A stretch of 64,000 nucleotides of DNA from Amycolatopsis sp. cg9 (GCF_041346945.1 NZ_CP166850.1:6432501-6496500), one strand, 5' to 3'; positions 33,084-40,969 are shown, counted from the stretch's first letter. Program-made: numbers and translations. Notes: generated from the sequence alone by a model not told the origin.

Positions 33084-34424
33084 ATGGCCGAACAGCCCGC
33101 CGTCACCGGACGGCCCCCCGCGGTGGGTGACGCCGGACGCGCGTCGACCTACCGGACCATCGCCCTGCGGGTCATGCCGCTGCTCGTGGTCTGCTACGTG
33201 GTCAGCTTCATCGACCGGACGAACATCGGCATCGCGCAGCAGGGCCTCAAGCGCGACCTCGGCTTCGGCTCGGCGGTCTACGGGCTCGGCGTCACGCTGT
33301 TCTTCGTCGGGTTCATCCTCTTCGAGGTCCCCAGCAACGCCCTGCTGGCCAAGATCGGCGCCCGCAAGACGCTGGTCCGGATCATGGCCACCTGGGGCGT
33401 GGTCACCATCGCCACGCTGTTCGTGCGGGACGAGCTGACGTTCTACCTCGCGCGGTTCCTGCTCGGCGTGGCCGAAGCGGGCTTCTTCCCGGGCGCGCTC
33501 TACCTGCTGTCGCGGTGGTTCCCGTCCGCGCGCCGGACGCGCATGACGGCGGTGTTCTTCATCGGCGTCCCGGTCTCGGGGGTGCTCGGCTCGCTCGTCT
33601 CCGGCTGGATCATGCACGCGCTCGGCGGCGTCGCCGGCCTGGCCGACTGGCAGTGGCTGTTCCTCATCGAGGGCATCCCGCCGATCCTGCTCGCCGTCGC
33701 GGTCGCGTTCTTCCTCGCCGACGGGCCCGAGCGGGCGAAGTGGCTGACGCCGGCGCAGAAGGCGCTCGTCCAGGCCGATCTGGAAGCCGACCGGAGCGCG
33801 AAAGCGGACTCGTCGGCTCAGCACGGCGGCATGCTCTCGGCGTTGCGCGACCCGAAGGTGTGGATCCTCGGGCTGTGCGCTTGCGGGGCATACACGCTGG
33901 CCAACGCCGTCTCGTACTGGACGCCGCGGATCATCGCCGAGGCCGGTGTCGGCGACGTGCTGAACCTCGGGTTCTTCTCGGCGATCCCGCCGCTGCTCGG
34001 CATCGCCGTGATGCTGCTGGTCGGCCGCCACTCCGACCGCACCCTGGAACGCCGCCGGCACGCGGCCGTCAGCTGGCTGGTGGCGGCGATCGCGATGCTG
34101 GCGCTCGCCTTCTCCGGCGGCAGCGTCCTGGTGGTGGTCGTCCTCCTCGCGGTGATGGCGGCAGCGCACTACTCGGGCCTGACGGTGTTCTACTCGATCC
34201 CGTCGATCTACCTGAGCGACCGCGCGGCGGCGACGGGCATCGCCGTGGTGACGTCGATGGGCTCGTTCGCGGCCGCGGCTTCGCCGTCCCTGCTGGGTTT
34301 CATCCAGTCGGCGACCGGGAGCCTGTCGCTGGGACTGGTGATCAGCGCGGGGATCGTGCTGCTCGCGGTCGGTGTCCTGCTGGTCGGGGTGAAGGCGGCG
34401 GACCTCAAGGAGAAGCACCGCTAA
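33084..34424 (+). CDS. MFS importer of the anion:cation symporter (ACS) family
   Basis: A 446-residue 12-helix transporter. V-S-F-I-D-R-T-N-I-G-I-A in helix 1 and E-V-P-S-N-A-L-L in helix 2 are typical of the ACS family that takes up tartrate, phthalate, galactonate or similar acids. GAAGGAG precedes its ATG. It is divergent from the MarR gene and shares its operator, so it most likely imports the acid broken down by the lyase operon. The stop shares bases CTAA with the stop of the convergent sigma-factor gene. Confidence 0.87.
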   Translation: MAEQPAVTGRPPAVGDAGRASTYRTIALRVMPLLVVCYVVSFIDRTNIGIAQQGLKRDLGFGSAVYGLGVTLFFVGFILFEVPSNALLAKIGARKTLVRIMATWGVVTIATLFVRDELTFYLARFLLGVAEAGFFPGALYLLSRWFPSARRTRMTAVFFIGVPVSGVLGSLVSGWIMHALGGVAGLADWQWLFLIEGIPPILLAVAVAFFLADGPERAKWLTPAQKALVQADLEADRSAKADSSAQHGGMLSALRDPKVWILGLCACGAYTLANAVSYWTPRIIAEAGVGDVLNLGFFSAIPPLLGIAVMLLVGRHSDRTLERRRHAAVSWLVAAIAMLALAFSGGSVLVVVVLLAVMAAAHYSGLTVFYSIPSIYLSDRAAATGIAVVTSMGSFAAAASPSLLGFIQSATGSLSLGLVISAGIVLLAVGVLLVGVKAADLKEKHR

Positions 34425-35299
34425 CGGCGCAGCGTGGTCTCTTCGTCCAACCGGGACAGTTTCGCCGGGTTCCGCACCGCGTACAGACCGGTGATGAGGC
34501 CGTCGTCCACCCGCAGGGCGAGCACGGTGTCGACCTCGCCGTCCCGGCGCAGCACCAGGGCCGGGTGGCCGTTGACCTGGGCCGGGGCCAGGGTTCCCGT
34601 CGCGAAGTTGCCGATCCCCGCCGTGAGCAGGCGGGCCACCGCGGCCGAACCGGTCACCGGGGCCGGCACGGCCTGGACGACGCCGCCGCCGTCGCCGAGG
34701 AAGACCACGTCCGGGGCCAGGATCTCCAGCAGCTGCCGGAGGTCGCCGGTCGCCACGGCGTGCCGGAACGCCTCGAGCGCGTCCCGGGAGGTCGTGGGGG
34801 AGACCCGGCCGCGCGGCCGGCGGGCGGCGACGTGCGAGCGCGCGCGGTGCGCGATCTGGCGGACCGCGGGCGCGGTCTTCCCGACGGCTTCGGCGATCTC
34901 CTCGTAGCCGAGGTCGAACACCTCGCGCAGCACGAACACCGCGCGCTCGGCCGGCGTCAGCGTCTCCAGGACCAGCAGCATCGCCATCGAGACGCTGTCG
35001 GCGAGCTCGACGTCTTCGGCGACGTCGGGCGCGGTCAGCAGCGGCTCGGGCAGCCACGGGCCGACGTAGGACTCCTTGCGGCGGCCCAGTGTCCGCAGCC
35101 GCATCAGGGCCTGGCGGGTAGTGACGCGCACGAGGTAGGCGCGCTGGTCGCGCACCTCGGCCAGGTCCACGCCCGCCCAGCGCAGCCACGTCTCCTGCAG
35201 CACGTCCTCGGCGTCGGCCGCCGAGCCCAGCAGCTGGTAGGCGACGGTGAACAGCAGGTTCCGGTGGGTGAGGAACGCCTCGGTGGCGGCGTCGGCCAT
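34421..35299 (-). CDS. ECF41-type RNA polymerase sigma factor (SigJ-like)
   Basis: A 292-residue sigma factor. Region 2 (F-T-V-A-Y-Q-L-L-G-S-A-A-D-A-E-D-V-L-Q-E-T-W) and region 4 (L-G-Y-E-E-I-A-E-A-V-G-K-T-A-P-A-V-R-Q) are followed by a SnoaL-like domain of about 120 residues. That domain carries the ECF41 marks D-G-G-G and N-P-x-K-L. In this group the C-terminal extension tunes activity in place of a separate anti-sigma factor. AGGAGG precedes the ATG. It diverges from a carboxymuconolactone-decarboxylase-like gene, the usual ECF41 partner and target. Confidence 0.9.
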   Translation of the reverse strand: MADAATEAFLTHRNLLFTVAYQLLGSAADAEDVLQETWLRWAGVDLAEVRDQRAYLVRVTTRQALMRLRTLGRRKESYVGPWLPEPLLTAPDVAEDVELADSVSMAMLLVLETLTPAERAVFVLREVFDLGYEEIAEAVGKTAPAVRQIAHRARSHVAARRPRGRVSPTTSRDALEAFRHAVATGDLRQLLEILAPDVVFLGDGGGVVQAVPAPVTGSAAVARLLTAGIGNFATGTLAPAQVNGHPALVLRRDGEVDTVLALRVDDGLITGLYAVRNPAKLSRLDEETTLRR

Positions 35300-35349
35300 G
35301 GGCTCCTCCTTTCGTCCGTTTCCCACCAGATGCTCGGCGGGGCCGCGGT

Positions 35350-35375
35350 GTGACCGTGACGGTCGTCACTGTCAC
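35350..35375. promoter_or_regulatory. Double-GTGAC palindrome between ECF41 gene and its partner
   Basis: GTGAC-C-GTGAC, four bases, then GTCAC-T-GTCAC: a symmetric 26-bp element with two half-sites on each side. It sits midway between the divergent starts at 35299 and 35433. A clear ECF41 promoter (TGTCACA plus CGTC at proper spacing) was not found, so this may be a regulator site. Confidence 0.6.
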
Positions 35376-35432
35376 GGGTCCGGGGTGGCCCGGCATCTCC
35401 TGGTCGTCCGGTTCCGACGAAAGGACGAGATC

Positions 35433-35906
35433 ATGGAACCCCGCTTCAGCCTGACCGACAACGAGATCGGTGCCAAGTTCGCCAAGCGGTTCGGCACCGC
35501 GAGCCTCGCGATCATCCAGTCGCCGCTGCCGAAGATCACCCAGGAGCTGGTGTCGCTGCGCGTCAGCCAGATCAACGGCTGCGGGTGGTGCGTCGACATC
35601 CACACCAAGGAGCTCGACGCGGCCGGCGAGCCGGCGGTCCGGATCAACCTGGTCGCCGCCTGGCGCGAAGCCACCGTGTTCACCGAGGCCGAGCAGGCGG
35701 CGCTGGCGCTGGCCGAGGAGGGCACCCGGATCGCCGACGGGCGGCCCGGCGTTTCCGACGACACCTGGGAGCGGGTGCGCAAGCACTACGACGACGACCG
35801 GACCGCGGCGCTGGTCGCCCTGGTCGCCCAGATGAACTCGGCCAACCGGCTCGCCGTGATCGTGCACCAGAAGGGCGGCTCGTACGAGCCGGGCATGTTC
35901 GGCTGA
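35433..35906 (+). CDS. Carboxymuconolactone decarboxylase / AhpD-family protein
   Basis: A 157-residue protein. The AhpD-like redox motif is seen in Q-I-N-G-C-G-W-C-V-D-I-H, a C-x-x-C with the conserved following histidine. Such proteins act as peroxidase-like thiol enzymes or decarboxylases. They are the most common partners of ECF41 sigma factors, as here in divergent position. ATG at 35433 has AAGGACGAG upstream. The following methyltransferase gene, 23 bp downstream, may be co-transcribed. Confidence 0.88.
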   Translation: MEPRFSLTDNEIGAKFAKRFGTASLAIIQSPLPKITQELVSLRVSQINGCGWCVDIHTKELDAAGEPAVRINLVAAWREATVFTEAEQAALALAEEGTRIADGRPGVSDDTWERVRKHYDDDRTAALVALVAQMNSANRLAVIVHQKGGSYEPGMFG

Positions 35907-35929
35907 CGGGTTCGTGCTTCCCTGAGGGG

Positions 35930-36535
35930 ATGGCGAAGCGGTGGCGGCGGTACTGGGACCGGAAGTCGGCGACGTACGACGCGGAGATGGCCGTCTGGGA
36001 CCGCCGCCTCTTCGCCGACTCACGGGAGTGGGCCTGCGGCCAGGCCGGCGGCGACGTGCTGGAAGTCGCCGTCGGCACCGGCCTCAACCTCCCGCACTAC
36101 CCGGCCGGGGTGAGGCTCACCGGCCTCGACCTCAGCGAGGGCATGCTCGAGGTGGCCCGCGCCCGCGAGCCGGCCCGCCCGGCGACGCTGCGCCAGGGAG
36201 ACGCCGAGGCCCTGCCGTTCGAGAACGCGTCCTTCGACACGGTGGTCTGCACGTTCGGCCTCTGCGCGATCCCGGACCCGGCGACGGCGGTGGCGGAGAT
36301 GCTGCGGGTACTGCGCCCGGGAGGCCGCCTGATCCTGGCCGACCACGTGGTGTCGACGTCCCGTGCGGTGCGTGTGGCGCAGTGGCTCCTGGAGCTGGCG
36401 AGCGTGCCGCTGGCAGGCGAGCACTTCCGGCGGCGGCCGGTGAAGCTGGTGGAGGCCGCGGGGATGGTGGTGGAGCGGCGGGAGCGGTTCAAGCTGGGCC
36501 TGGTGGAGCGGCTGGTGGCCCGGAAGGTCGGCTGA
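35930..36535 (+). CDS. Class I SAM-dependent methyltransferase (UbiE/phospholipid type)
   Basis: A 201-residue methyltransferase. Motif I reads V-L-E-V-A-V-G-T-G-L-N and is followed by G-L-D-L-S-E-G-M-L, D-A-E-A-L-P-F and L-R-P-G-G-R-L-I-L. Y-D-A-E-M-A-V-W-D near the N-terminus resembles phosphatidylethanolamine or quinone methyltransferases. The last 47 bp overlap the end of the gene on the other strand. The substrate is unknown. Confidence 0.82.
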   Translation: MAKRWRRYWDRKSATYDAEMAVWDRRLFADSREWACGQAGGDVLEVAVGTGLNLPHYPAGVRLTGLDLSEGMLEVARAREPARPATLRQGDAEALPFENASFDTVVCTFGLCAIPDPATAVAEMLRVLRPGGRLILADHVVSTSRAVRVAQWLLELASVPLAGEHFRRRPVKLVEAAGMVVERRERFKLGLVERLVARKVG

Positions 36536-37139
36536 GCGTTTGCCTCGCCCGGTACGACGCTTGGCGGCATGCGTCGGAGCAGTAGTGGCGGGGACGGCCG
36601 AAGTCGGAGGTAGCCGATCGTGGTGGCGTGACCGGGCAGGGGCACATCGAGCAGAGGATCGATCCCGCGGCCAGCTCGAAGTAGCCGTGGCGGGGGCACT
36701 GCCCGAGTTCCGGGGTTTCGGCCCCGCCCATGATCTTGGCCCGCACCCGGTCCGGAACGACGGCTTGATCCGAGTCGAGGTAGTCGCGGAGAACGTCCGA
36801 GCGCGCCGGATCGCGGAGTCGTGCGAAAGCAGATGCTTCGAGGCGTAGCACGTCGGCCCCGGGCAGGGAAAGGATCGCCGCTGTCTCGGCACGCGAGCGC
36901 GGGATGCTGTCGCGCAGCCCGAATCGCAGAACGATGATTTCCGCTTGCGTGGCCGACAACGTGGCCAGGACGGACCTGAGCTCGCGGCGGCCGTTCAGCC
37001 TGCGGAACACTCGTGTCGCCTCGGTGAAGATCTTCGGCACGTCTTCGGGTCGTGCCTGGCACAGGGCCACGATCGACACCACGCCGAAGATCGCGATGAG
37101 CAGCAGCATCGGCGACAGGTAGATGAGCAGCGTCAGCAA
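36489..37139 (-). CDS. Membrane-anchored protein with sigma4-like HTH and C-terminal zinc-finger-like motif
   Basis: A 216-residue protein of unusual build. An N-terminal membrane segment (about residues 10-28) is followed by a basic stretch. Next comes a region resembling sigma factor region 4 (I-V-L-R-F-G-L, then S-R-A-E-T-A-A-I-L-S-L and A-F-A-R-L-R-D-P, about residues 65-115). The C-terminus has several cysteine pairs: C-P-R-H-G-Y-F-E-L, C-S-M-C-P-C, and Y-C-S-D-A-C-R-Q-A-S-Y-R-A-R-Q, a form common in small actinobacterial zinc-finger proteins. TTG at 37139 was chosen because GGAGG stands 5 bases upstream; an ATG 11 codons later is the alternative. I know no named family with this order. 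Its leader carries an intrinsic terminator. Confidence 0.6.
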   Translation of the reverse strand: MLTLLIYLSPMLLLIAIFGVVSIVALCQARPEDVPKIFTEATRVFRRLNGRRELRSVLATLSATQAEIIVLRFGLRDSIPRSRAETAAILSLPGADVLRLEASAFARLRDPARSDVLRDYLDSDQAVVPDRVRAKIMGGAETPELGQCPRHGYFELAAGSILCSMCPCPVTPPRSATSDFGRPRHYCSDACRQASYRARQTLSRPSGPPAAPPGPA

Positions 37140-37193
37140 GGGGACCTCCGGGCACGACGAAATCGCCGGGGGGACCCGGCGGAGAAAGGGCAG

Positions 37194-37223
37194 AAAAAAA
37201 GCCCCGGCCGACTCGGCGGGGCT
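37194..37223 (-). terminator. Intrinsic terminator in the leader of the sigma4-like gene
   Basis: Read on the minus strand, a GC-rich stem (AGCCCC/GGGGCT with an inner CCGA/TCGG-type extension, 37200-37223) is followed by seven U residues (37194-37200). It lies about 60 bp before the TTG start of the gene it precedes and about 160 bp after the HAD gene stop. A promoter-like CTGACG-N18-TAACCT (minus strand, about 37252-37281) sits between, so this may be an attenuator. Confidence 0.7.
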
Positions 37224-37381
37224 CGTGGGCACATCGATGCCCGAACTGCAACCAGGTTAGCACAGCGAAAACGCTGCCGTCAGGGACAAACGAGCAAAGG
37301 CCATCCAGGCTTTGCCCTGGTCAGGCAGGTGAACAGGAACACCCGACAGCGAGTACAAGGACTTTCGTAACGCGCCGCAAG

Positions 37382-38041
37382 TCAGCCGAGCAACACGCTC
37401 TCGTCCAATCCCGCCAGCAGCGCCGCGGGGTCGTCGTACACCGCGACCGCGCCCGCCTCCGTCAGTTCCGCGGCGCTCACCCCGCCCGAGCGCACCGCGA
37501 CCGTCCGCACGCCCGCCTTCGTGGCCGCGTGGACGTCCCACACCGCGTCGCCGACGAAAATCGTCTCCTCCGGCGCTGTCCCGGCTCCGTCGAGGGCCGC
37601 GTACACCGGCTCCGGGTCGGGTTTGGTCGCGTCGACGTCCTCGCCGGAGACGATGGCGGTGACCACGTCGTCGACGTCGAGGACCTTGCGCAGTGCCGCC
37701 AGCTCGTCCGGACCCGCCGACGTGGCCAGCACCACGCGCACGCCTCGCGCGGCCAGGGTGCGGACCAGGTCGGGGGCGCGGTCGAACGGCCGCAGCAGCT
37801 CCGCCGTCTCCAGGTAGAAGCGGCTGTGCAGCTCCTTCGCCCGGTCGCCGACGCCGGCGGCGTCCTCCTCGCCCAGCAGCGCGCTCAGCAGCTTGCCGGC
37901 GCCCTTGCCGATCGCGCGGTGCACGCGCCACGAGTCGACCTCGCGGCCCAGCTCGGCGAACGCGCGGTGCCACGCGTGGACGTGCAGGTAGTTGGAGTCG
38001 ACGAGCGTGCCGTCGACGTCGAACAGGACCGCGGTGGCGAT
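37382..38041 (-). CDS. HAD-family phosphatase/beta-phosphoglucomutase-like, with AUC as apparent start
   Basis: A 219-residue HAD hydrolase. The catalytic motif F-D-V-D-G-T-L-V-D lies at residues 7-15, the cap carries L-G-E-E-D-A-A, motif II is V-V-L-A-T-S, and motif IV reads I-F-V-G-D-A-V-W-D. The nearest conventional start (GTG at 37924) falls after the catalytic aspartates and would give a dead protein. In frame before the motif there is no ATG, GTG or TTG, but an ATC (38039-38041) stands 6 bases after GAGGAG, where relatives usually have ATG. The gene therefore either starts at AUC, begins at an upstream CTG, or has lost its start codon. Confidence 0.72.
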   Translation of the reverse strand: MATAVLFDVDGTLVDSNYLHVHAWHRAFAELGREVDSWRVHRAIGKGAGKLLSALLGEEDAAGVGDRAKELHSRFYLETAELLRPFDRAPDLVRTLAARGVRVVLATSAGPDELAALRKVLDVDDVVTAIVSGEDVDATKPDPEPVYAALDGAGTAPEETIFVGDAVWDVHAATKAGVRTVAVRSGGVSAAELTEAGAVAVYDDPAALLAGLDESVLLG

Positions 38042-38171
38042 GGCCGGCTCCTCACGTCGGGTGAGCAGCGGATACCCGCGGTCGCGCGGGAGTACACCTG
38101 GGAAGGTCGTCGCGTTTGACGGGTTCCCCAGCGGCTATCCGGTCAGCTGACACTTGTGGAGGTGGTCCGCC

Positions 38172-38903
38172 ATGCGGGTCCGGAACCCAGCGGTGTGGCT
38201 CATCCCGCGGCACGGAGCGATCGCGAGGGCATCCGTCGGCGGGGTGCTCGACCGGACGACCTACCCACGCCTGCGGGATCGGCTGCTCGAGTTCGCGGCG
38301 GAGGCCGAGGACGCCGTGGTGATCGACGTCGAACGCCTCGAACTGCGCGACGAGCCGCTGGCTCGCGTGTTCGCGCTCGCCGCCCTGCGAACCGGTGACT
38401 GGCCGGCGATTCCGCTCGGGCTGGTGACCGATCGGCCGGAGCAGCGGGCGGTGCTGACCGCGCAAGGGGTGACCGTGCCCGTGTACCGCGACTTCGCGAC
38501 GGCCGAGGCCGAGCTGGCCCGGCCGGTGCGCAGGCGGGCCGGGCAGGTGCTCGACCGGTGGCCGCGCGCTTCGGTCCGGGCTCGCGGGTTCGTCGAAGGC
38601 GTGTGCGCGCGGTGGCAGGTGCCCGAACTGGCCGAAGACGCGGCCCTGGTCGCCACCGAATACGTCGAGAACGCGCTGCGGCACACCGATTCCGCGCCTC
38701 GGCTGTGCCTGGAGCTGCGCCGCGACGGGCTGGGGATCTCGGTCTCCGACGACAGCGCGCGGCCCGCCGTGCTGCGCGAAGGGCTGGACGTGCTCGAGAC
38801 GGGGCTCGGCCTGCGGATGGTGGCCAAGGTCGCGAAGACGTGGGGGAGCAGCCGGGTGCGGTCCGGCGGCAAGGTCGTGTGGGCGGTGCTGGCCCGGCGG
38901 TGA
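38172..38903 (+). CDS. STAS-like domain fused to HATPase anti-sigma-type kinase
   Basis: A 243-residue protein. Residues about 5-115 resemble a STAS domain (V-V-I-D-V-E-R-L-E-L-R-D-E-P-L-A-R-V). Residues about 130-243 form a RsbW/SpoIIAB-type ATPase with the N-box E-Y-V-E-N-A-L-R-H-T-D, a G1-like S-V-S-D-D-S and G-L-G-L-R-M-V. Antagonist-like and anti-sigma-like parts in one chain suggest a self-contained switch module. ATG at 38172 was chosen for GGAGG nine bases upstream. No sigma factor gene of the SigB/F type adjoins it. Confidence 0.75.
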   Translation: MRVRNPAVWLIPRHGAIARASVGGVLDRTTYPRLRDRLLEFAAEAEDAVVIDVERLELRDEPLARVFALAALRTGDWPAIPLGLVTDRPEQRAVLTAQGVTVPVYRDFATAEAELARPVRRRAGQVLDRWPRASVRARGFVEGVCARWQVPELAEDAALVATEYVENALRHTDSAPRLCLELRRDGLGISVSDDSARPAVLREGLDVLETGLGLRMVAKVAKTWGSSRVRSGGKVVWAVLARR

Positions 38904-38904
38904 A

Positions 38905-38921
38905 GTGTCCGTTGTGGACAC
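38905..38921. terminator. Short hairpin between convergent genes
   Basis: GTGTCC (38905-38910) and GGACAC (38916-38921) form a 6-bp stem with a 5-base loop in the 23-bp gap between the STAS-kinase gene and the convergent DUF2188 gene. It is weak but well placed. Confidence 0.45.
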
Positions 38922-38926
38922 CCGGC

Positions 38927-39148
38927 TCAGGCCCGGCGGCGGTAGTCGCGTTCGGACTCGACCTCGCCCTGCGGGGTGTGGACCACGTGGCCGACCCGCC
39001 GCTTCTTCGCGAGCTGCCGCCCGGCCAGTACGGCGTCGACGCGGCGGGGGGACGTGTTGGACGCCCGGGTGCCGCCTTCGAGCCGGTTCTTCCACAGCCC
39101 GTCCTCGTAGTAGGTGTGCACGTCACCGTCCGCCACGACGCCTCCCAT
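38927..39148 (-). CDS. DUF2188 small protein
   Basis: A 73-residue basic protein fitting DUF2188: an initial beta hairpin with D-V-H-T-Y-Y-E-D-G-L-W-K-N, a helix with A-V-L-A-G-R-Q-L-A-K-K, and a closing H-T-P-Q-G-E-V-E-S. Such proteins are short, often duplicated in actinobacteria and of unknown role. ATG at 39148 is used, but GGGAGG lies just inside it and could instead serve a GTG four codons later. Confidence 0.72.
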   Translation of the reverse strand: MGGVVADGDVHTYYEDGLWKNRLEGGTRASNTSPRRVDAVLAGRQLAKKRRVGHVVHTPQGEVESERDYRRRA

Positions 39149-39197
39149 CGAGAACCCGGACCCGTCGGGTGCCCGGAGGCGGTGCGGCCAAACGTGT

Positions 39198-40064
39198 TCA
39201 GGCCAGGCCGAGCACCCGGACGGCGTTGTCCTTGAGGATCAGCGGCCGGACCTCGTCCTTGAGGTCGAGCGCGGCGAAGTCGGCGAGCCAGCGGTCCGGG
39301 GTGATGACCGGGAAGTCCGAGCCGAACAGGACTTTCCGCTTCAGCAGCGAGTTCGCCGCGCGGACCAGCTGGGGCGGGAAGTACTTCGGCGACCAGCCCG
39401 ACAGGTCGATGTACACGTTCGCCTTGTGCGTCGCGACCGAGATCGCCTCGTCCTGCCACGGCACCGACGGGTGGGCCAGGATGATCGTCAGGGCCGGGAA
39501 GTCCGCGGCGACGTCGTCGAGCAGCATCGGGTTCGAGTAGCGCAGCTTGATGCCGTGCCCGCCGGGCAGCCCGGCGCCGATCCCGGTCTGGCCGGTGTGG
39601 AACAGCGCCGGCACGCCGAGCTCCTGGATCGCTTCGTACAGCGGGTAGAACCGCACGTCGTTCGGCTCGAACGCCTGCAGGCTCGGGTGGAACTTGAAGC
39701 CGCGCACCCCGTGCTCGCCGACCAGCCGCCGCGCGCGGGCGACCGCGGCCTTGCCGGCGTGCGGGTCGACCGAGCCGAACGGGATGAGCACGTCGGCGTG
39801 CTCGGCGGCCGCGTCGGCGATTTCCTCGCTCGACAGCGCGGGGTGCCCGGTGGCGGCCGGCGCTTCGACCGTGAAGACGACGGCGGCCATGTTCCGCGCC
39901 CGGTAGTGCTCGGCGATCGAGGCCACCGTCGGGGTGCGGTCCTGATCGGCGCGGAAGTACTTCGCCGAAGCGTCCAGGAGCTCCTGGTCGAGGGCGAAAC
40001 AGCCGTGGCCGTCCTGTTCGACGTGGGTGTGCACGTCGATGGCGGTCAGCGAGGAAAGATCCAC
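39198..40064 (-). CDS. Amidohydrolase-2 (ACMSD-like) family metal enzyme
   Basis: A 288-residue TIM-barrel hydrolase or decarboxylase. The metal-binding start reads I-D-V-H-T-H-V, with further ligands in F-K-F-H-P, L-F-H-T-G, I-L-A-H-P-S and the final aspartate in F-G-S-D-F-P. Enzymes of this group hydrolyse lactones or decarboxylate keto/enol acids. GTG at 40064 has GGAG upstream and lies 11 bp after the dehydrogenase stop. It is the last gene of the second CoA operon, so it probably handles a related carboxylic intermediate. Confidence 0.83.
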   Translation of the reverse strand: MDLSSLTAIDVHTHVEQDGHGCFALDQELLDASAKYFRADQDRTPTVASIAEHYRARNMAAVVFTVEAPAATGHPALSSEEIADAAAEHADVLIPFGSVDPHAGKAAVARARRLVGEHGVRGFKFHPSLQAFEPNDVRFYPLYEAIQELGVPALFHTGQTGIGAGLPGGHGIKLRYSNPMLLDDVAADFPALTIILAHPSVPWQDEAISVATHKANVYIDLSGWSPKYFPPQLVRAANSLLKRKVLFGSDFPVITPDRWLADFAALDLKDEVRPLILKDNAVRVLGLA

Positions 40065-40075
40065 GAAAACTCCAG

Positions 40076-40969
40076 TCAGGGCAGGTCGGGCTGGGCGGCC
40101 TTGGCGGCCAGCAGGCGGTGCAGGACGGCGTCGCGCGCGGTGACGAGGGTCCGCTGATCGGTGCCGGCGAGCTCGGCGTCGACGCCGGCGACGAGCGTCT
40201 CGGCGAGCTCCGGCGTGAGGTGGACGCGGCCGAGGTCGCGCCACCACGCTTCGGTCGGCGGGCCGAGGTGGGCCAGGACGTGCGCCAGCCCGCCCGCGCC
40301 GCCGGAGAGGTGCTGGTTGACGAACGGCCCGAGCACGGCCCAGCGCAGGCCGGGGCCGTTGGCGATCGCGGCGTCGATGTCGGCGACGGTCGCGATGCCG
40401 CGCTCCACCAGCGAGTACGCCTCCTGCCACAGCGCGGCCTGCAGCCGGTTGGCGATGTGGCCGGGCACCTCGCGGGACAGCCGGATCGGCCGCTTCCCGA
40501 CCGAGGTGTAGAACGCCACGGCCCGGTCGACGGCCTCGGGCGCGGTGTCGCGGCCGGGCACGACTTCGACGAGCGGGATCAGGTGCGGCGGGTTGAACGG
40601 GTGCCCGACGACCACGCGTTCCGGGTGGTGCGGGCAGCCGCGCGCGATGGCGCTCGGGAGCAGCCCGGACGAGCTGCTGGCCAGGATCACGTCGGGGCGC
40701 GCGGCCTCGTCGAGGACGGCGAACAGGGCGTGCTTCACGTCTTCGCGCTCAGGACCGTTCTCCTGGACGAAGTCCGCGGCGGCCGCCGCTTCGCCGGCGT
40801 CGGCGACGAACCGCAGCCGGTCCGCCGGGGTGCCTTCGAGGGCACTTCGCAACCGCTCTTCGGCGCCGGGCGCCGGATCGGTGGCGACGACGTCGAGGCC
40901 GCCGTCGAGGAAGAGCCTCGCCCAGCTCGCGCCGATCACGCCGGTGCCGACGACCGCGACGGTGCTCAT
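40076..40969 (-). CDS. 3-hydroxyacyl-CoA dehydrogenase family, carnitine-dehydrogenase-like
   Basis: A 297-residue NAD-dependent dehydrogenase. The Rossmann motif is V-V-G-T-G-V-I-G-A-S-W-A (residues 4-15), with an acidic cofactor end in A-T-D-P-A-P-G. S-S-S-S-G and G-H-P-F-N-P-P are the family active-site stretches. The short single-chain form and the N-terminal wording resemble L-carnitine 3-dehydrogenase and lambda-crystallin more than beta-oxidation enzymes. ATG overlaps the acetoacetyl-CoA synthetase stop by 4 bases. Confidence 0.85.
   Translation of the reverse strand: MSTVAVVGTGVIGASWARLFLDGGLDVVATDPAPGAEERLRSALEGTPADRLRFVADAGEAAAAADFVQENGPEREDVKHALFAVLDEAARPDVILASSSSGLLPSAIARGCPHHPERVVVGHPFNPPHLIPLVEVVPGRDTAPEAVDRAVAFYTSVGKRPIRLSREVPGHIANRLQAALWQEAYSLVERGIATVADIDAAIANGPGLRWAVLGPFVNQHLSGGAGGLAHVLAHLGPPTEAWWRDLGRVHLTPELAETLVAGVDAELAGTDQRTLVTARDAVLHRLLAAKAAQPDLP

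Noticed and set aside
35350..35410. Canonical ECF41 promoter (TGTCACA with CGTC)
   Set aside because: A TGTCACG is present at 35370-35376 but the only CGTC on that side is 28 bases further, too far for the known 16-17 base spacing.
33024..36023. Minus-strand open frame of 3 kb running through importer, sigma factor and AhpD-like genes
   Set aside because: It covers genes on both strands without regard to their borders; no motif supports it.
37382..37924. HAD gene starting at the GTG at 37924
   Set aside because: That product would lack the D-V-D-G-T catalytic motif, which is encoded in frame immediately upstream.
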